NCBI RefSeq assembly: GCF_011440275.1
Contig: NZ_JAAOIV010000008.1
Coordinates: 62,001-126,000 of the forward strand
Direction of reading: 5' to 3'
DNA length: 64,000 nt
From: Metallococcus carri
GTDB taxonomy: Bacteria > Actinomycetota > Actinomycetes > Actinomycetales > Dermatophilaceae
The position numbers were made by a program, and so were the translations under genes. This document shows, in pieces, positions 36,915 through 44,481 of the stretch. How positions within the stretch are numbered: position 1 is the stretch's first letter; the number at the start of each line of letters is the position of its first letter. The notes under the pieces were generated by a model, which was not told the DNA's origin, did not search any database, and worked only from the letters and a program-made list of their open reading frames with translations.

Positions 36915-38602
36915 GCACCCTCCTGCCCGCGGCAGCCAACCCCTCCACGCCCAACACCGGCATCAACACGGTGGCCCTGACGATTTTGGTCATCCTCTTC
37001 CTGCTCGTCACGGTCCTGGGTTTCATGGCCGCGCGGTGGCGCCGGGCGGAGTCGATGGACTCCCTTGACGAGTGGGGGCTCGGCGGCCGGTCGTTCGGCA
37101 CCTGGATCACCTGGTTCCTGCTCGGCGGTGACCTCTACACCGCCTACACCTTCGTGGCGGTGCCGGCCGCGATGTTCGCCACCGGTGCGGCGGCGGGCTT
37201 CTTCGCGGTGCCCTACACGATCGTCGCCTACCCGATCATCTTCTTCTTCATGTCGCGGATGTGGTCGGTGAGCCACCGGCACGGCTATGTCACGCCGGCC
37301 GACTTCGTGCGCGGGCGTTATGACTCGCGGGTGCTGTCGCTGGCCATGGCGGTCACCGGTTTCGTCGCCACGCTGCCCTATATCGCGTTGCAGCTGGTCG
37401 GCATCCAGGCCGTGCTCGAGGTGTCGGGCGTCGGCGGTGGCGGCAACTGGCTGGCGAAGGACCTGCCGCTGATCATCGCCTTCGCGGTGCTCGCGGCATA
37501 CACCTATTCCTCCGGCCTGCGGGCGCCGGCGATCATCGCGTTCGTCAAGGACATCCTGATCTACCTGGTGATCATCGTCGCGATCATCTACCTGCCGATG
37601 AAGATCGGCGGCTGGGGTGAGGTGTTCAGCGCGACCAACGCCAAGACGACCGCCGCCACCGCGGCCAAGCCGTTCAGCGACCTGGTCACCGACAAGCAGC
37701 AGTGGACCTATGTCACGCTCGCCTTCGGTTCGGCGATGGCGCTGTTCATGTACCCGCACTCGATGACCGCGGTGCTGTCGTCCAACAGCCGCCGCACGAT
37801 CCGGCGCAATGCTTCGATCCTGCCGGCCTATTCGTTCATGCTGGCGATGCTCGCGCTGCTCGGCTGGGTGGCGATCGCGGCCAAGACCAAGCCGATCGGC
37901 CTGGACGGCAAGCCCAACGCGCAGCTGGTGATCCCGCAGCTGTTCGAGGACCAGTTCCCCAGCTGGTTCGCCGGGGTCGCGTTCGCGGCCATCGCCATCG
38001 GTGCGCTCGTGCCGGCGGCGATCATGTCGATCGCGGCGGCCAACACCTTCACCCGCAATATCTACAAGGAATGGCTGCGCCCGAGCGCGACCCGGGAGGA
38101 GGAGGCCAAGGTCTCCAAGCTGGTGTCGCTGGTGGTCAAGGTCCTGGCGGTGCTCTTCGTCCTCGGGCTGGACAAGCAGAACGCGATCAACCTGCAGTTG
38201 CTGGGCGGCATCTGGATCCTGCAGACCTTCCCGGCGATCGTCGCGGGTCTCTACACCCGCTGGTTCCACCGGTGGGCGCTGCTCGCCGGCTGGGCGGCCG
38301 CGATGATCTACGGCACCTATAAGGCGTATGGCGTCGCGAACCCGGTCACCAAGGTCAAGCACTTCGGTGGCTCGGCGGCCGAGATCCCCGGCTTCGGTCA
38401 CCTGGGCTATATCGCGGTGACCGCGCTGGTGCTCAACGTCATCGTGTCGGTGCTGCTGACCGTGGTGTTGCGCGCGGTCAAGGCTCCAGCCGGCGTCGAT
38501 GCGACCCGCACGGCGGACTATTTCGTGGACGAGGGCGACCCGCGGATCGACTTCTACGACGCCGACCCGTATGACGACCAGCCCGCGCCCGGCCGGGCCT
38601 GA
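36911..38602 (+). CDS. Sodium:solute symporter, MctP-like monocarboxylate permease
   Basis: 563 aa with about 13-14 membrane segments. SSF hallmarks of the DUF3311-linked branch: DEWGLGGRSFGTWITWFLLG near the N-terminus, then GYVTPADFVRGRYDS and ALFMYPHSMTAVLSSNSRR. Relatives take up pyruvate, lactate, propionate or alanine. With the two SSF proteins at 11.8-15.4 kb this makes three related carboxylate transporters in the window. A perfect 18-bp inverted repeat ends the operon. Confidence 0.9.
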   Translation: MSTLLPAAANPSTPNTGINTVALTILVILFLLVTVLGFMAARWRRAESMDSLDEWGLGGRSFGTWITWFLLGGDLYTAYTFVAVPAAMFATGAAAGFFAVPYTIVAYPIIFFFMSRMWSVSHRHGYVTPADFVRGRYDSRVLSLAMAVTGFVATLPYIALQLVGIQAVLEVSGVGGGGNWLAKDLPLIIAFAVLAAYTYSSGLRAPAIIAFVKDILIYLVIIVAIIYLPMKIGGWGEVFSATNAKTTAATAAKPFSDLVTDKQQWTYVTLAFGSAMALFMYPHSMTAVLSSNSRRTIRRNASILPAYSFMLAMLALLGWVAIAAKTKPIGLDGKPNAQLVIPQLFEDQFPSWFAGVAFAAIAIGALVPAAIMSIAAANTFTRNIYKEWLRPSATREEEAKVSKLVSLVVKVLAVLFVLGLDKQNAINLQLLGGIWILQTFPAIVAGLYTRWFHRWALLAGWAAAMIYGTYKAYGVANPVTKVKHFGGSAAEIPGFGHLGYIAVTALVLNVIVSVLLTVVLRAVKAPAGVDATRTADYFVDEGDPRIDFYDADPYDDQPAPGRA

Positions 38603-38620
38603 AGCCTGAAGCGACCCGAT

Positions 38621-38657
38621 CGCCGGGGTGCGGACCGCAGCGGTCCGCACCCCGGCG
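38621..38657. terminator. Bidirectional terminator
   Basis: A perfect 18-bp inverted repeat CGCCGGGGTGCGGACCGC around a single A, between the convergent symporter and HD-domain genes. It should stop transcription from both sides. Confidence 0.85.
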
Positions 38658-38660
38658 TCG

Positions 38661-39941
38661 TCATACCCGCTGGTCGACTTCGGTGACGACGGCCAGCATG
38701 TCGACCACATCGGGGTCGTATTCGTAGCCCAGGCCGAGCGTGAGCCGCTCGAGCGCGGCGGCCCGCGCGTCGGGGCGGCCCTGGGTGAAATCGTCGTAGG
38801 CGTTGCACACCTTGAGGATGCGGGCGGCGAGCGGCACGGTGACGTCTTGCTCGCGGACCAGGTGGTATGGCGTCGCCTGCTGGTCGACGATCTCGGCCAC
38901 CTGCTGCAGACCGCGTGCGTTGCGGACGATCGCGGCGCCCTCGTGGGCGATGCGCGCCTGGTCGGCGGGTGCGGCGTCGACGGTCGCGCCGCGCGGGATG
39001 GGTTCGGTCAGTGTGACCTGGCCGATGTCGTGCAGCAGGCCGGCGTCTTCGAGTGCGATGAGCTCGGCCCGGGAGTGGAAGAACTGTTCGCCGACGAGGC
39101 GCGACAAAGTGCTCACCCGGGTGCCGTGGCCGGCCGGGGTGTAGCCGGCAACCTCGGTGAGCTCGGACAGCACCATGATCGCCTGGCGGCGGCCCCGCTC
39201 GACCCGGGCCTGCTGGCGCAACACGATCCACAGCAGCACCAGCGGTGAGCTCATGATCGGGATGGCGAGCAGTCCGAGCGGCACCATGCCGAGCGCGATC
39301 GCCGCGGCGGTGGTGACCAGACACAGCCAGACCGGGCCGGAGCTGGCGACCAGCCGGCGCACCCGCCCGCGCCACCGCATCGGCGACTCGGGCCGATCGA
39401 GGGCGAAGGCGAGCAGGTCGACCAGTCCGGCGGCACATCCGGCGACCAGGATCATCCCGACGCTGCGCCACCGCTCCCCCTCCCAGGCGGGATAGAGCAT
39501 GAGCGCGCTCTGACCGTTGCTGAGGGGCAGATCGCGATAGACGGCCGCCGCCACGAAGACGCTCACCGTGCGCGTGGCGACTTCGCCGAGGGCTAGGAGT
39601 GCGCCGGTGCGGGCGCGCAGCACGAAGGCCCCGACGAGGCAGCCGAGGCCGGCGCCGACGGCGATCCCCGGCGCGGTGATCGCATCCAACTCCGGCCGGT
39701 CAGCCAGCGGCGCGACGGCGAAGGCCAGCGAGACCGCGGGAGTCATCGGCGAGATCACCTGGCCGCCCGGCAACTGCAGGTGGAACTGCATGCTGATCGC
39801 GCAGGCGGCGATGAACGCCCAGATCGCCGACCAGTGCACGTCACCGTGGACCGGTCGCTGGATCTCGACGAAGAAGCCGAAGACCATCACCAACGCGGCC
39901 AGCACCACCATGAGGCAACGCAGCCGCCGGAAGCGGCTCAT
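38661..39941 (-). CDS. Membrane protein with HD domain, degenerate HD-GYP (HD kept, GYP lost)
   Basis: 426 aa. About eight hydrophobic segments fill residues 1-240, then a cytoplasmic HD domain (about 255-420). The metal-ligand pattern of HD-GYP phosphodiesterases is partly present: H272 (AGHGTRVSTL), H304-D305 (GLLHDIG), H333 and D384. The HHE-GYP segment is replaced by VDQQATPYHLV. It overlaps its paralogue at 39938 by 4 nt (ATGA). HD-GYP proteins normally hydrolyse cyclic di-GMP; this one may have a changed or lost activity. The N-terminus has no recognised sensor signature. Confidence 0.85.
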   Translation of the reverse strand: MSRFRRLRCLMVVLAALVMVFGFFVEIQRPVHGDVHWSAIWAFIAACAISMQFHLQLPGGQVISPMTPAVSLAFAVAPLADRPELDAITAPGIAVGAGLGCLVGAFVLRARTGALLALGEVATRTVSVFVAAAVYRDLPLSNGQSALMLYPAWEGERWRSVGMILVAGCAAGLVDLLAFALDRPESPMRWRGRVRRLVASSGPVWLCLVTTAAAIALGMVPLGLLAIPIMSSPLVLLWIVLRQQARVERGRRQAIMVLSELTEVAGYTPAGHGTRVSTLSRLVGEQFFHSRAELIALEDAGLLHDIGQVTLTEPIPRGATVDAAPADQARIAHEGAAIVRNARGLQQVAEIVDQQATPYHLVREQDVTVPLAARILKVCNAYDDFTQGRPDARAAALERLTLGLGYEYDPDVVDMLAVVTEVDQRV

Positions 39942-41266
39942 GTGGCCGCCTGTGGGGTGCGGCCGATGATCGCGTCGGCGACATCGGGACGGTCGTGATC
40001 GAAGGGATCGGGCCGCAGCAGCTCGACTTCCTTGAGCGCGTCGATCAGCCGGCCGTTGTCGACCACGGCGGCGAGGGCGTCGACCAGCTGGGGGTCAAGG
40101 CGGGTGCCGGCGGCGAAGCGCGTCGCGGCGAGTGCGGTGCGGAATCGCGCCGGGTCGTCGGCCGCGGTGGCCCGGGCGAGCTCAGCGGCGAAGAGGTCGC
40201 CGACTGCGAGCACCCGGGCGAGCAGCGGGATGCGCTCGCCGGCCAGGCCGAAGGGATATCCCGAGCCGTCCCAGCGTTCGTGGTGGGCCTGGACCGCGGG
40301 CAGCGCGTCGTGCAGGAACTCCAGTTGGGACAGCATCTCGACGCCACGTTGCGGGTGCGCGAGCAGGTTGATGCGCCGCTGCGGCTGGATCGCCTGGTGC
40401 TGGTGCAGCGGGCGCACCAGGCCGATGTTGTGCAGTCGCGCGGCGGCGTTCAGCTGGATCATCTGGGCATCGGAGAGCCGCAGATGGGCGCCGAGCACCT
40501 CGCAGATGCGTGCCACCACTCCACTGCGGCCGGCCCAGTGCGGATTGCGCGCCTCGACCGCGGCGATGAGCGTGGTCACGGTTTCCTCGCGGGTCGACTC
40601 GTCCGCCCGCAAGCCGCTGTATGCCGCTTGGGCGAGCACCAGCGGACCGAGCATCACCGGGATGGTCGCCGGACCGAGGCCGGCGCCCACCCACAGCACC
40701 ACGATGAGGAAGGTGATCAGCCCGCCGCCGTAGTACGGCACGGCCGAAGCCTGACTGAAGTCCCGCCAGGCCCGCATCGCGTTGGTGTCGCTGGTCGTCG
40801 TCACGATCAGCACCAACAGCACTGCATTGGTGATGAGCATGGCCGTTGTCGCCACTGTCAGCGGCCAGACCAACTCGAAGAACAGACTGTCGACGGTCCC
40901 GCCCTCGACGCCCCCGACGACGAGATAGGCCACGCCTCCCAACAGGCCCGTCCACCCGCTCATTGCCGCGTTGTAAGCGCGTCCGTCAAGCGGCGTGCGC
41001 GAGAGCACGAGCCCCGGTCCGGCGATGCCGACGATCGCTGCGCCGATCGGCCCACACAGCACGACGGCGACGCCGATCATGACCGAGCTGAGCGACATCG
41101 CCGCCAGCCGCGTGACACCCGCCTTGCCGGATTCGGCGGCCACTGCGATAACAGCTAGGACGACCACCGCCAGCGGGTAGTCCACATCGACGCCAACTCG
41201 CAGGAGCAACACCAGGGCAGCAAGAAGTGCCGCGGTCGTGCAAATCACGACCGCGGCACCACGCAC
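39938..41266 (-). CDS. Membrane protein with degenerate HD-GYP domain (GYP kept, HD changed to HN)
   Basis: 442 aa from GTG 41266. About nine hydrophobic segments (1-218), then an HD-GYP domain (about 225-430). WDGSGYPFGLAGERIPLLAR (332-351) is a textbook GYP loop; H304, H328-H329 and D357 are present. The HD pair is H279-N280 and the first His of the domain is missing (AGRSGVVARI). The protein is probably unable to form the usual metal centre and may bind rather than cut cyclic di-GMP. The start lacks a ribosome binding site; the frame is open further upstream without an ATG or GTG. It lies 77 nt after the VLTWRP peptide gene. Confidence 0.82.
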   Translation of the reverse strand: MRGAAVVICTTAALLAALVLLLRVGVDVDYPLAVVVLAVIAVAAESGKAGVTRLAAMSLSSVMIGVAVVLCGPIGAAIVGIAGPGLVLSRTPLDGRAYNAAMSGWTGLLGGVAYLVVGGVEGGTVDSLFFELVWPLTVATTAMLITNAVLLVLIVTTTSDTNAMRAWRDFSQASAVPYYGGGLITFLIVVLWVGAGLGPATIPVMLGPLVLAQAAYSGLRADESTREETVTTLIAAVEARNPHWAGRSGVVARICEVLGAHLRLSDAQMIQLNAAARLHNIGLVRPLHQHQAIQPQRRINLLAHPQRGVEMLSQLEFLHDALPAVQAHHERWDGSGYPFGLAGERIPLLARVLAVGDLFAAELARATAADDPARFRTALAATRFAAGTRLDPQLVDALAAVVDNGRLIDALKEVELLRPDPFDHDRPDVADAIIGRTPQAAT

Positions 41267-41343
41267 CGTCCGGCGAGAGTTGCGCCGTCGGATCTGGGCC
41301 CGCTCCGGGCGCCCGACCTCCTCGTCGGCGGTGACTTCGCCGA

Positions 41344-41523
41344 TCAGGAGAGGGTCAGGGGACGCCAGGTGAGAACGCTCTCGGCGTCCGCGCTGGGACG
41401 CCAGGTGAGAACGCTGTCGACGTCAGCGGTGGGACGCCAAGTGAGAACGCTCGACACCGGGCGCCAAGTGAGGACGGAAGAGGCGGAGGGTGCGGAGGAG
41501 CGCACGCTGAAGGAAGTAGTCAT
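41344..41523 (-). CDS. 59-residue peptide with four VLTWRP repeats
   Basis: The ATG at 41523 has AAAAGAG 6 nt upstream and a promoter (TTGACC-N17-TAATCA, 41577-41605) about 47 nt further up. A short Ser-rich leader (MTTSFSVRSSAPSAS) is followed by VLTWRP at residues 17-22, 26-31, 38-43 and 50-55, each preceded by S, separated by short Ser/Ala/Asp spacers. All intervals are whole codons (9, 12, 12), and differences between copies are synonymous. No signal peptide, Cys or membrane helix. No family is recognised. The repeats resemble multi-core peptide precursors or linear binding motifs. It begins a probable operon with the two HD-GYP-like membrane proteins. Confidence 0.6.
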   Translation of the reverse strand: MTTSFSVRSSAPSASSVLTWRPVSSVLTWRPTADVDSVLTWRPSADAESVLTWRPLTLS

Positions 41524-41576
41524 AGTGAACTCTTTTCTCACAGAGGAAGACACGGTGGCGAAAACCGTGCGCATGA

Positions 41577-41605
41577 TGATTATTTCAGATATAGAGGTGG
41601 GTCAA
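41577..41605 (-). promoter_or_regulatory. Promoter of the VLTWRP peptide/HD-GYP operon
   Basis: On the minus strand TTGACC (41600-41605) and TAATCA (41577-41582), 17 nt apart, in an AT-rich stretch. The predicted start near 41570 gives a 47-nt leader ending in the AAAAGAG ribosome binding site. Confidence 0.55.
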
Positions 41606-41630
41606 CATAACGTCCTATTGTCCTTGTCAT

Positions 41631-41648
41631 TTCTTGACCAAATCTTGA
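41631..41648. promoter_or_regulatory. TCTTGA-N5-TCTTGA direct repeat upstream of the peptide operon
   Basis: TCTTGA at 41632-41637 and 41643-41648, 11 bp apart (one helical turn), about 26 bp upstream of the -35 box. TTCTTGACCAAA (41631-41642) also occurs upstream of the sugar transferase at 29399-29410. This looks like an activator site shared by both promoters; the regulator is unknown. Confidence 0.45.
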
Positions 41649-41743
41649 ACCTCCGGGGTGCTCGGCGGACTGTGGGACACTAGAGCACCGGTCCGCGCGC
41701 CCACCAAGGCGGCGGACTCTCGCATGGAGCAACAGGAGGCACG

Positions 41744-41818
41744 ATGAGCAAGCGCGCTCGCAAGCGTCGCTCGCGCAAGGGCAAGGGCGCCAACCACGGC
41801 AAGCGCCCCAACGCCTGA
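41744..41818 (+). CDS. 50S ribosomal protein bL37
   Basis: 24 aa, too short for routine gene calling. The sequence reads MSKRARKRRSRKGKGANHGK followed by RPNA, and matches the actinobacterial bL37 pattern (K-R-x-R-K-K, then ANHGKRPN). AGGAGG lies 7 nt before the ATG. It is a very basic peptide bound to the large subunit near the peptidyl transferase region in mycobacteria. It is followed by a strong terminator and is convergent with rsrA. Confidence 0.9.
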   Translation: MSKRARKRRSRKGKGANHGKRPNA

Positions 41819-41831
41819 GCGTCGACCGCAA

Positions 41832-41876
41832 CGAAAACGCCCGCCCCGCGAGTTCGCGGTGGCGGGCGTGTTTCGT
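41832..41876. terminator. Bidirectional terminator between bL37 and rsrA
   Basis: Arms ACGAAAACGCCCGCC and GGCGGGCGTGTTTCGT around an inner CCGCGA/CGCGG hairpin. A-rich on one side and T-rich on the other, so it can act for both the bL37 transcript and the sigR-rsrA transcript. Confidence 0.85.
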
Positions 41877-41884
41877 TGGTGGGC

Positions 41885-42157
41885 CTACTCGTAGCGGCGG
41901 ACCTGGACGGTCGTCACCTGCACCGAGATCTGGGCCATGATGCGAGTGCGCAACTCGGCCGGTGCCGACTCACACTGGCACGAACGCCGCACCAGCGCCT
42001 TCATCAGCAGGTCCCGCTCGTATTCATTGAGGCACGGCGGGCAATCCTGCAGGTGCGCCGCGAGCGCCGCACGGTCGTCGTCGGTCAACTCACCGTCGAG
42101 GAATTCGTAGAGGTGCTCCAGGTAGGACGCGCAATCGGCGTGGTCGTCGAAGATCAT
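41885..42157 (-). CDS. rsrA: Redox-sensing zinc anti-sigma factor for SigR
   Basis: 90 aa, ZAS family. The zinc motif H35-x3-C39-x2-C42 (HLQDCPPC) is present, with C9 and C60/C62 as further thiols. Under reducing conditions it holds SigR inactive; disulfide formation expels zinc and frees the sigma factor. It overlaps the sigR stop by 4 nt, which ensures balanced synthesis. Confidence 0.94.
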   Translation of the reverse strand: MIFDDHADCASYLEHLYEFLDGELTDDDRAALAAHLQDCPPCLNEYERDLLMKALVRRSCQCESAPAELRTRIMAQISVQVTTVQVRRYE

Positions 42158-42810
42158 GAGCTCGCGCCCTCCGTGATGAAGCCACGTTCGAGGGCGTAGT
42201 CGGTGAGCTTCTCGCGCAGCAGTCGCCGACCACGGTGCAACCGCGACATCACGGTGCCGATCGGCGTGTCCATGATCTCGGCGATCTCCTTGTAGGCGAA
42301 GCCCTCCACGTCGGCGAGGTAGACCGCCAGCCGGAAGTCCTCGGGGATCTCCTGCAAGGCCCGCTTCACGTCGGAGTCGGGCAGGTGGTCCAGCGCCTCG
42401 GTCTCGGCCGACCGCAGCCCGGTCGAGCTGTGTGCCTCGGCCCGGTGCAGCTGGTAGTCCTCGATCTCTGCGGCATCGGACTGCTGCGGCTGCCGCTGAC
42501 GCTTGCGGTAGTCGTTGATGTAGGTGTTCGTCAGGATCCGGTAGAGCCAGGCCTTGAGGTTGGTGCCGGGCTTGTACTGGTGGAAGGCCGCGAACGCCTT
42601 GGCAAAGGTCTCCTGGACCAGGTCCTCGGCGTCGCTGGGATTGCGGGTGGTGCGCAGCGCAGCCGAATACAACTGGTCCAGGTAGGGCATCGCGTCGCGC
42701 TCGAACCGAGCGGCCCGCTGCTCCGGGGTCTCGCGCTCGACGTCGACGGCGTCGCCATCCACCTGCACCAGCTCGTCGGCCGGCGTCACGTCGGGAGTGT
42801 CACTGCTCAT
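42154..42810 (-). CDS. sigR: ECF sigma factor SigR (SigH-type), disulfide-stress response
   Basis: 218 aa from ATG 42810. Sigma-2 region with [20 protein letters not shown] and [20 protein letters not shown], sigma-4 with [20 protein letters not shown] and [15 protein letters not shown]. It directs thiol-oxidative stress genes at GGAAT-N18-GTT promoters. ATG 42810 has a TAGGCT box 8 nt upstream (leaderless). An in-frame GTG at 42912 with AAAGGAG 9 nt upstream would add 34 residues, like the unstable SigR' isoform of Streptomyces. It forms an operon with rsrA. Confidence 0.95.
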   Translation of the reverse strand: MSSDTPDVTPADELVQVDGDAVDVERETPEQRAARFERDAMPYLDQLYSAALRTTRNPSDAEDLVQETFAKAFAAFHQYKPGTNLKAWLYRILTNTYINDYRKRQRQPQQSDAAEIEDYQLHRAEAHSSTGLRSAETEALDHLPDSDVKRALQEIPEDFRLAVYLADVEGFAYKEIAEIMDTPIGTVMSRLHRGRRLLREKLTDYALERGFITEGASS

Positions 42811-42818
42811 CGCCTGCA

Positions 42819-42824
42819 AGCCTA
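42819..42824 (-). promoter_or_regulatory. Leaderless -10 box for the short SigR form
   Basis: TAGGCT on the minus strand, 8 nt before ATG 42810. It would give constitutive leaderless synthesis of the stable 218-aa SigR. Confidence 0.6.
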
Positions 42825-42909
42825 GCCCGGCGCGCCGACTCTCCGGTCCGCGCTGCCCGGTCGCCCAGGTCGGTTGCTCGGTCTGGCCCAGCACCGGTGG
42901 GGTCACCAA

Positions 42910-42928
42910 CACGTGCGTGCGCTCCTTT
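42910..42928 (-). promoter_or_regulatory. Alternative start and ribosome binding site for long SigR
   Basis: AAAGGAG (42922-42928) and GTG (42910-42912), 9 nt apart, in frame with sigR and downstream of the SigR-type promoter. It predicts a 252-aa isoform made only from the stress-induced transcript. Confidence 0.6.
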
Positions 42929-42950
42929 CGACGTGACTGTTCCCCCGCTG

Positions 42951-42978
42951 CAACAGGCCCGCCCGGGGTGTCATTCCC
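42951..42978 (-). promoter_or_regulatory. SigR-dependent autoregulatory promoter of sigR
   Basis: GGGAAT (42973-42978) then exactly 18 nt then GTTG (42951-42954) on the minus strand, a perfect SigR consensus. It overlaps the last codons of the upstream hydrolase gene. It makes a positive feedback loop for SigR-RsrA under disulfide stress. Confidence 0.85.
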
Positions 42979-43603
42979 GCGGCGTCGCCGCCAGGATCTG
43001 CGACACCGCCGCGAGCACCCCGTCCGCCGCACGGCTGAAGCTGTGGTCACCGGGAACGGCATACACCGGTATGCCGGGCAAGGCGGCCCGCAACTCCTCG
43101 GGTCGGCCGAAAGGATCGCGGGCGCCCTGCACCACCGACACCGGTATGCCGGCCGCGGCGGCTCCCAGCACCTCCTCGGCTCGCGATTTGTCCGGGCGGC
43201 CCGACGGATGCAGCGGGAACGACAGCGCCAGCACGGCGCGCGCGCCGAGGTCCGCCGCGGTGCGGCAGGCGACCCGCGCCCCCGCCGACCGGCCACCCAC
43301 GACGAGCGGCCCGGGAAGCCTGCCGCGCCCCGTGGTCAGGGCGTGCAGGATCGGCACCCAGCCCGCGTCGAGGGTCTTGGGCGCGGGGGCAATCCGGCGC
43401 CCAGCGACCCGCCACGGCATCTCGACCCGCACGTAGCACCAGCCCTCGTCAACGACCGCGCGCAGCGCCTCCAGGTCGGGCGACTCGATGCCGCCGCCGG
43501 CACCATGCCCGAGCACCAGGCTGCCGACGGCGGCCCCGCGCGGTCGCTCGACGTGCGCCCTCGCCATACCCGTCGGTGTCTCGATCTGCCTGGCCCGCAA
43601 CAC
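42971..43603 (-). CDS. Alpha/beta-hydrolase of the KANL3/Tex30 type
   Basis: 210 aa, GTG start. A compact dienelactone-hydrolase-like fold: [10 protein letters not shown] oxyanion region, nucleophile elbow GGRSAGAR, acid in GARDPFG and catalytic His in PGDHSFS. The substrate is unknown; relatives are uncharacterised esterases. It starts 3 nt after the SRAP gene, so both form one operon. Its 3' end contains the SigR-dependent promoter of sigR, and read-through into sigR is possible. Confidence 0.85.
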   Translation of the reverse strand: MLRARQIETPTGMARAHVERPRGAAVGSLVLGHGAGGGIESPDLEALRAVVDEGWCYVRVEMPWRVAGRRIAPAPKTLDAGWVPILHALTTGRGRLPGPLVVGGRSAGARVACRTAADLGARAVLALSFPLHPSGRPDKSRAEEVLGAAAAGIPVSVVQGARDPFGRPEELRAALPGIPVYAVPGDHSFSRAADGVLAAVSQILAATPRE

Positions 43604-43606
43604 GAT

Positions 43607-44440
43607 TCAGCCTCCGATGAGTTCGCCGGTGGCGGGGTCGACCACGCCCCGCAGGTCCGACTCCGGGGCCGGGTCGAGCAGCCGCGCACCGTTGTTGCGA
43701 CCGGAGCTCACCGCAGTCGTCACCGGATAGGCCTCGAACCGGCCGGGCGGCATACCCTCCAGCATCCCCGCGATCTCGTCGGTGTCGGTCACCTCCGGAT
43801 CGAGCCAGTGCGCCCAGCGGTCGGGGTCGAGCACCAGCGGCTGCCGGTCGTGGATGCGGTCCAGGCCGGGCTCGGCGGCCGTCGTCACGATCGCGTAGGT
43901 GGTGAGCCAGGCGTCCGGGTCGTCGTCGGCGAGGGAGCGATCGCGCCAGAACTCATAGACCCCGGCGAAGGCGCACGGCCGGCCGTCCTGCCGCTTGACG
44001 AAGAAGGGTTGCTTGCGCGGCTTGCCCTTGGCATCGGTGACGGTCGGGCTGGCCTGCCATTCATACCAACCCTCGGCCGGGACGATCGCGCGCCGGGTGT
44101 GCGCGGCCTTGACGAAGGCGCCCTTGGTCAGCAGCGTCTCGGCGCGCGCGTTGATCATCCGCAGGCCCACCTTGACGTCCTTGGCCCAGCTCGGCACCAG
44201 CCCCCAGGTCAGCAATCGCAACTGACGCACCGGGTCGCCGTCGCGGTCCTCGCGGGGCGCCCGGGTGAGCACGACCGGGGCCTGCTTGGTCGGCGCCATA
44301 TTCCAGTCGGGTGTGCCGGCGGGCGGCTCCTGCGGGTTCTTCAGGATCGACCGCGCCGGCTCGTCGGTTGCGTCCAGGTCGATCTCGAAGTCGTCGACCA
44401 GATCGTCGGGTGAGAAGCTCGCGGCATACCGACCACACAT
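43607..44440 (-). CDS. SRAP-domain abasic-site shielding protein (YedK/HMCES family)
   Basis: 277 aa from ATG 44440. The catalytic Cys is residue 2 (MCGRYAAS), which forms a thiazolidine crosslink with abasic sites in single-stranded DNA. Other SRAP blocks: WNMAPTKQAPVV, WGLVPSWAKD, NARAETL, PAEGWYEW and IHDRQPLVL with the active-site His. It protects replication from abasic lesions. The leaderless box TACGCT lies 7 nt upstream. It is divergent from aroA. Confidence 0.95.
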   Translation of the reverse strand: MCGRYAASFSPDDLVDDFEIDLDATDEPARSILKNPQEPPAGTPDWNMAPTKQAPVVLTRAPREDRDGDPVRQLRLLTWGLVPSWAKDVKVGLRMINARAETLLTKGAFVKAAHTRRAIVPAEGWYEWQASPTVTDAKGKPRKQPFFVKRQDGRPCAFAGVYEFWRDRSLADDDPDAWLTTYAIVTTAAEPGLDRIHDRQPLVLDPDRWAHWLDPEVTDTDEIAGMLEGMPPGRFEAYPVTTAVSSGRNNGARLLDPAPESDLRGVVDPATGELIGG

Positions 44441-44447
44441 GGACCTC

Positions 44448-44473
44448 AGCGTAGGCGGCGGGCCCACTACCGT
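44448..44473. promoter_or_regulatory. Divergent leaderless promoters of SRAP and aroA
   Basis: TACGCT on the minus strand (44448-44453), 7 nt before the SRAP ATG, and TACCGT on the plus strand (44468-44473), 8 nt before the aroA ATG. The whole divergent spacer is 41 nt. Confidence 0.55.
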
Positions 44474-44481
44474 AGGGCCCG

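Noticed and set aside
41369-41683. Plus-strand open frame over the VLTWRP repeats (RQVRTL repeats)
   Set aside because: No ribosome binding site or promoter, and it runs into the promoter of the opposite gene. The minus-strand frame has both a ribosome binding site and a -35/-10 promoter.
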